NCBI GenBank assembly: GCA_900554305.1
Contig: USGV01000009.1
Location: 1 to 48,343 of the forward strand
Reading direction: 5' to 3'
DNA length: 48,343 nucleotides
Source: an uncultured Mycoplasmatota bacterium
Lineage (GTDB): Bacteria; Bacillota_I; Bacilli_A; RF39; UBA660
Positions 46,916 through 48,343 of this stretch are shown one piece after another. Every line of letters begins with the position of its first letter. The first letter of the stretch is position 1. The notes beneath the pieces are model-generated. The model saw only the letters and a list, made by a program, of their open reading frames with translations, was not told the DNA's origin and searched no databases. The translations under genes were made by a program, and so were the position numbers.

Positions 46916-47980
46916 TTAATCTTCCTCCTTTAACATTTGTTCCCATATTTTGTATAAGTCATATAAACTTTCTTTTTCTACATATTCTTTTGGTCCATGT
47001 GCAAATCCACCCTTAGGATTAGTTAGAATTGTTGGTATATTTTTATCTGAAAAATAGATAGCGTCACTAGTTGCTTCACTAGATACGATTTCAGGAATCT
47101 TGTTTAATACTTTTTTAGCAATTTCCATATATTTTTTTACATTCTTATCGTCTAAATCTGTTTTAAATAAACTTCCTGCATGAATAATTTCTATTTTTAG
47201 TTGTTGATTTAATGATTCAAGGTACTTTATGATACTTTCTTTTGTATCTTTTGATGTATGCCGAATATCTAGATACATAGTGGCAGAAGCTGCTACACTG
47301 TTTAAGGCTTCTCCTCCTTCTATCATGGATAAATTTATTGATGTTTTATAATCTTCAACTGATGTTGGTAGTGGATATTTTTTTATTAATTTTTGATAAA
47401 TATCATATAGTGAGAGGATTGCATTTTCTCCATTGTATGGTTGAGATGCATGTGCTGATTTTGTTTTTATTGAAATTTTTAATTGTAATTGACCTTTTTC
47501 TTCTTTTACAATTTGTAGGTTATTCCCTCCATCTGGTACAATTGCGAAATCTGTATCATAAATTGTTAATAATTGTTTTGCACAGTTACCAGTAATTTCT
47601 TCATCCGATGTGATGAATAAAGCTACTTTTTTATTTGTATCTAAGTTTTTAAATAGTTCTAGACATACTGCTACACTACCTTTCATATCAAATGAACCAC
47701 GACCTTTAATTTGAGTTGCAGTTTCTATACATTCGTATTTCTCTGCTGGTACAACATCTATATGTGTACAAAATATAAGATCTAGTTTTTTTGATTTTGT
47801 ATTTGATATTACTACTGACTTTTTTCCATCAAATTCATAGTCTGTGATATATAAGTTTTTTGGTATTATACTTTTTATATAATTAAAAAGTTGCTCAAAC
47901 TCTTCTTTTTTGTCTTCTGTAGTTTGATAAGACATTAGTTTTTTCAATATTAAAGTAATATTAGTTAATTTGTTATTCAT
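46916..47980 (-). CDS. M20-family peptidase/deacylase (ArgE/DapE type)
   Basis: The protein has 354 residues. Zinc ligands and catalytic residues in order: LDLIFCTHIDVVPAE, GRGSFDMKGSVAV, LFITSDEEITGNC (general-base Glu pair), the PDGGN block, KSAHASQPYNGENAI opening the dimerisation domain, and GGFAHGPKE near the C-terminus. The family includes acetylornithine deacetylase, succinyl-diaminopimelate desuccinylase and dipeptidases; the sequence alone does not choose. Only about 30 bases lie between the ATG and the terminator at 48013-48042, with no convincing promoter there, so expression may depend on read-through from the small-peptide promoter upstream. Confidence 0.9.
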   Translation of the reverse strand: MNNKLTNITLILKKLMSYQTTEDKKEEFEQLFNYIKSIIPKNLYITDYEFDGKKSVVISNTKSKKLDLIFCTHIDVVPAEKYECIETATQIKGRGSFDMKGSVAVCLELFKNLDTNKKVALFITSDEEITGNCAKQLLTIYDTDFAIVPDGGNNLQIVKEEKGQLQLKISIKTKSAHASQPYNGENAILSLYDIYQKLIKKYPLPTSVEDYKTSINLSMIEGGEALNSVAASATMYLDIRHTSKDTKESIIKYLESLNQQLKIEIIHAGSLFKTDLDDKNVKKYMEIAKKVLNKIPEIVSSEATSDAIYFSDKNIPTILTNPKGGFAHGPKEYVEKESLYDLYKIWEQMLKEED

Positions 47981-48012
47981 AATTTTTCTCCCTTCTTTTT
48001 CCTAAAATATAA

Positions 48013-48042
48013 AAGACCTATGCTTGTATATGCATAGGTCTT
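48013..48042 (-). terminator. Terminator between the small-peptide unit and the M20 gene
   Basis: AAGACCTATGC/GCATAGGTCTT 11-bp stem (48013-48023 with 48032-48042) with an 8-base loop, followed on the minus strand by TTTATATTTT. Confidence 0.85.
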
Positions 48043-48066
48043 ATTTATAAATAATATAGGATTATT

Positions 48067-48190
48067 TTAATTATGACTTCCGCAGATACAAGCACGACGA
48101 TAACACTTGCATCTGCGATATTTTTTATCGCTTCCTCAAGTGTCTTCGGTATCTACGTCTACGGATAATGTTTGTCATAAATAAGTTCAT
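48067..48190 (-). CDS. Tiny Arg/Cys-rich peptide gene needing a +1 frameshift (or an Arg-rich leader peptide of 21 codons)
   Basis: GAAAGGAAAAGGACT precedes ATG 48190. The first frame gives a 21-residue peptide, MNLFMTNII followed by RRRRYRRHLRKR, stopping at TAA 48125-48127. Skipping one base at 48127 continues as KKYRRCKCYRRACICGSHN to TAA at 48067-48069, making about 40 residues with a CxC-x4-CxC motif and 12 Arg. Both parts have the same Arg/Tyr character, which favours one original or recoded reading frame. The shift site (CGA TAA A) lies at the foot of a GCGATA/TATCGC hairpin. Alternatives: a mutation, an assembly error, an attenuation leader read only to the first stop, or a structured RNA. 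I recognise no family. Confidence 0.5.
48081..48117 (-). promoter_or_regulatory. Long RNA hairpin after the first stop of the small-peptide ORF
   Basis: CGCAGATGCAAG (read from 48117) pairs with CTTGTATCTGCG ending at 48081, 12 pairs including one G-U, around a 13-base loop. The base of its 5' arm also belongs to a competing hairpin GCGATA-N5-TATCGC (48115-48131), and CAAGTGT in it can pair with ACACTTG at about 48137-48143 in the coding part, so alternative folds exist. Confidence 0.6.
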
Positions 48191-48215
48191 AGTCCTTTTC
48201 CTTTCTTTTTTTAGT

Positions 48216-48230
48216 ACACAACTTCTGTGT
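48216..48230 (-). promoter_or_regulatory. 5'-terminal hairpin of the small-peptide transcript
   Basis: ACACA-N5-TGTGT, starting at the predicted transcription start (about 48231). Confidence 0.45.
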
Positions 48231-48237
48231 GAGTTAG

Positions 48238-48266
48238 ATTATACATGATTTTCAAATAGTTGTCAA
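48238..48266 (-). promoter_or_regulatory. Perfect-consensus SigA promoter of the small-peptide unit
   Basis: TTGACA (minus strand, 48261-48266), a 17-base spacer and TATAAT (48238-48243). It is the only promoter found in the window that matches both consensus boxes exactly, implying high expression. Confidence 0.85.
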
Positions 48267-48293
48267 ATTTTCATGTTTTCATTAAATTTATAG

Positions 48294-48343
48294 TGAAATG
48301 AAAAAGTAAGTTCCACCCTTAAATGGAATTTAACTGTTCAAAT
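48294..48343 (-). mobile_element. Probable end of a second IS3-like element, entering from the right
   Basis: On the minus strand the last bases read FEQLNSI then TAA (48319-48321), like the tail of IS3-group transposases (SPVNFEQLNS-type endings). The following GGTGGAACTTACTTTTTCATTTCA ends at about 48294; on the plus strand this is TGAAATGAAAAAGTAAGTTC, beginning TG as IS3-family repeats do and sharing the AAAAAGTA core with the left end of the window. Only seven codons are visible. Confidence 0.4.

Overview
The window is AT-rich DNA from a low-GC Gram-positive bacterium that uses the standard bacterial code: Trp is TGG, and TGA works as a stop, for example in the ATGA overlap of the arsC-like and desulfoferrodoxin genes. 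Lipoteichoic acid synthase, an LCP protein, a sortase with a PNTG-type substrate, GatCAB, desulfoferrodoxin and high-molecular-weight rubredoxin together suggest an anaerobic, probably gut-associated, member of the Bacilli/Erysipelotrichales/RF39 neighbourhood. That placement is inference. No rRNA, tRNA, CRISPR array or complete insertion sequence was seen. About 44 genes lie on the minus strand and only one intact gene (LCP, 4401-6413) on the plus strand.

Layout: 1-65, probable right end of an IS3-like element entering from the left. 216-6413, a large secreted glucosaminidase/Ig-repeat protein and, divergently, an LCP-PASTA cell-wall protein. 6463-8364, a transglutaminase-like protein and an oxidative-stress operon (ArsC/Spx-like, desulfoferrodoxin, flavin reductase-rubredoxin). 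8440-11160, an LTA synthase-like enzyme and a membrane-anchored protein. 11269-14630, a small anchored protein, a two-sensor GGDEF protein and a YihY/BrkB protein. 14684-17871, gatCAB. 17946-20337, three poorly known genes including a frameshifted protein with alpha-CTD-like domains. 20412-24139, ligA, a coiled-coil membrane protein and a Bax-inhibitor-1 protein. 24217-28498, pcrA, a small gene and two tandem sugar nucleotidyltransferases. 28581-31976, a thioester/SpaA adhesin, its sortase and a membrane protein. 32106-35826, a small membrane protein, a phosphodiesterase and an NMT1/THI5-type ABC importer. 35900-40984, nitroreductase, zinc-ribbon protein, DUF362, flavodoxin, DUF975 fusion and a JAMM metalloprotease. 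41138-44947, Fe-alcohol dehydrogenase, FIST protein and aldehyde dehydrogenase. 45059-47980, tsaD, GNAT and an M20 peptidase. 48013-48266, a short transcription unit with a consensus promoter, encoding a tiny Arg/Cys-rich peptide. 48294-48343, probable end of a second IS element, inward facing.

The most unusual item is the last short unit. It has TTGACA-N17-TATAAT, a 5'-terminal hairpin, a ribosome binding site, an Arg-rich mini-ORF that becomes a Cys/Arg-rich peptide of about 40 residues through one +1 shift, then strong hairpins and a terminator about 30 nt before an ArgE/DapE-type M20 gene that has no visible promoter. It could be a small-peptide gene, an arginine-sensing leader, or both. 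Three transcripts in the window appear to begin with a hairpin at the very 5' end, two of them with GAAA tetraloops.
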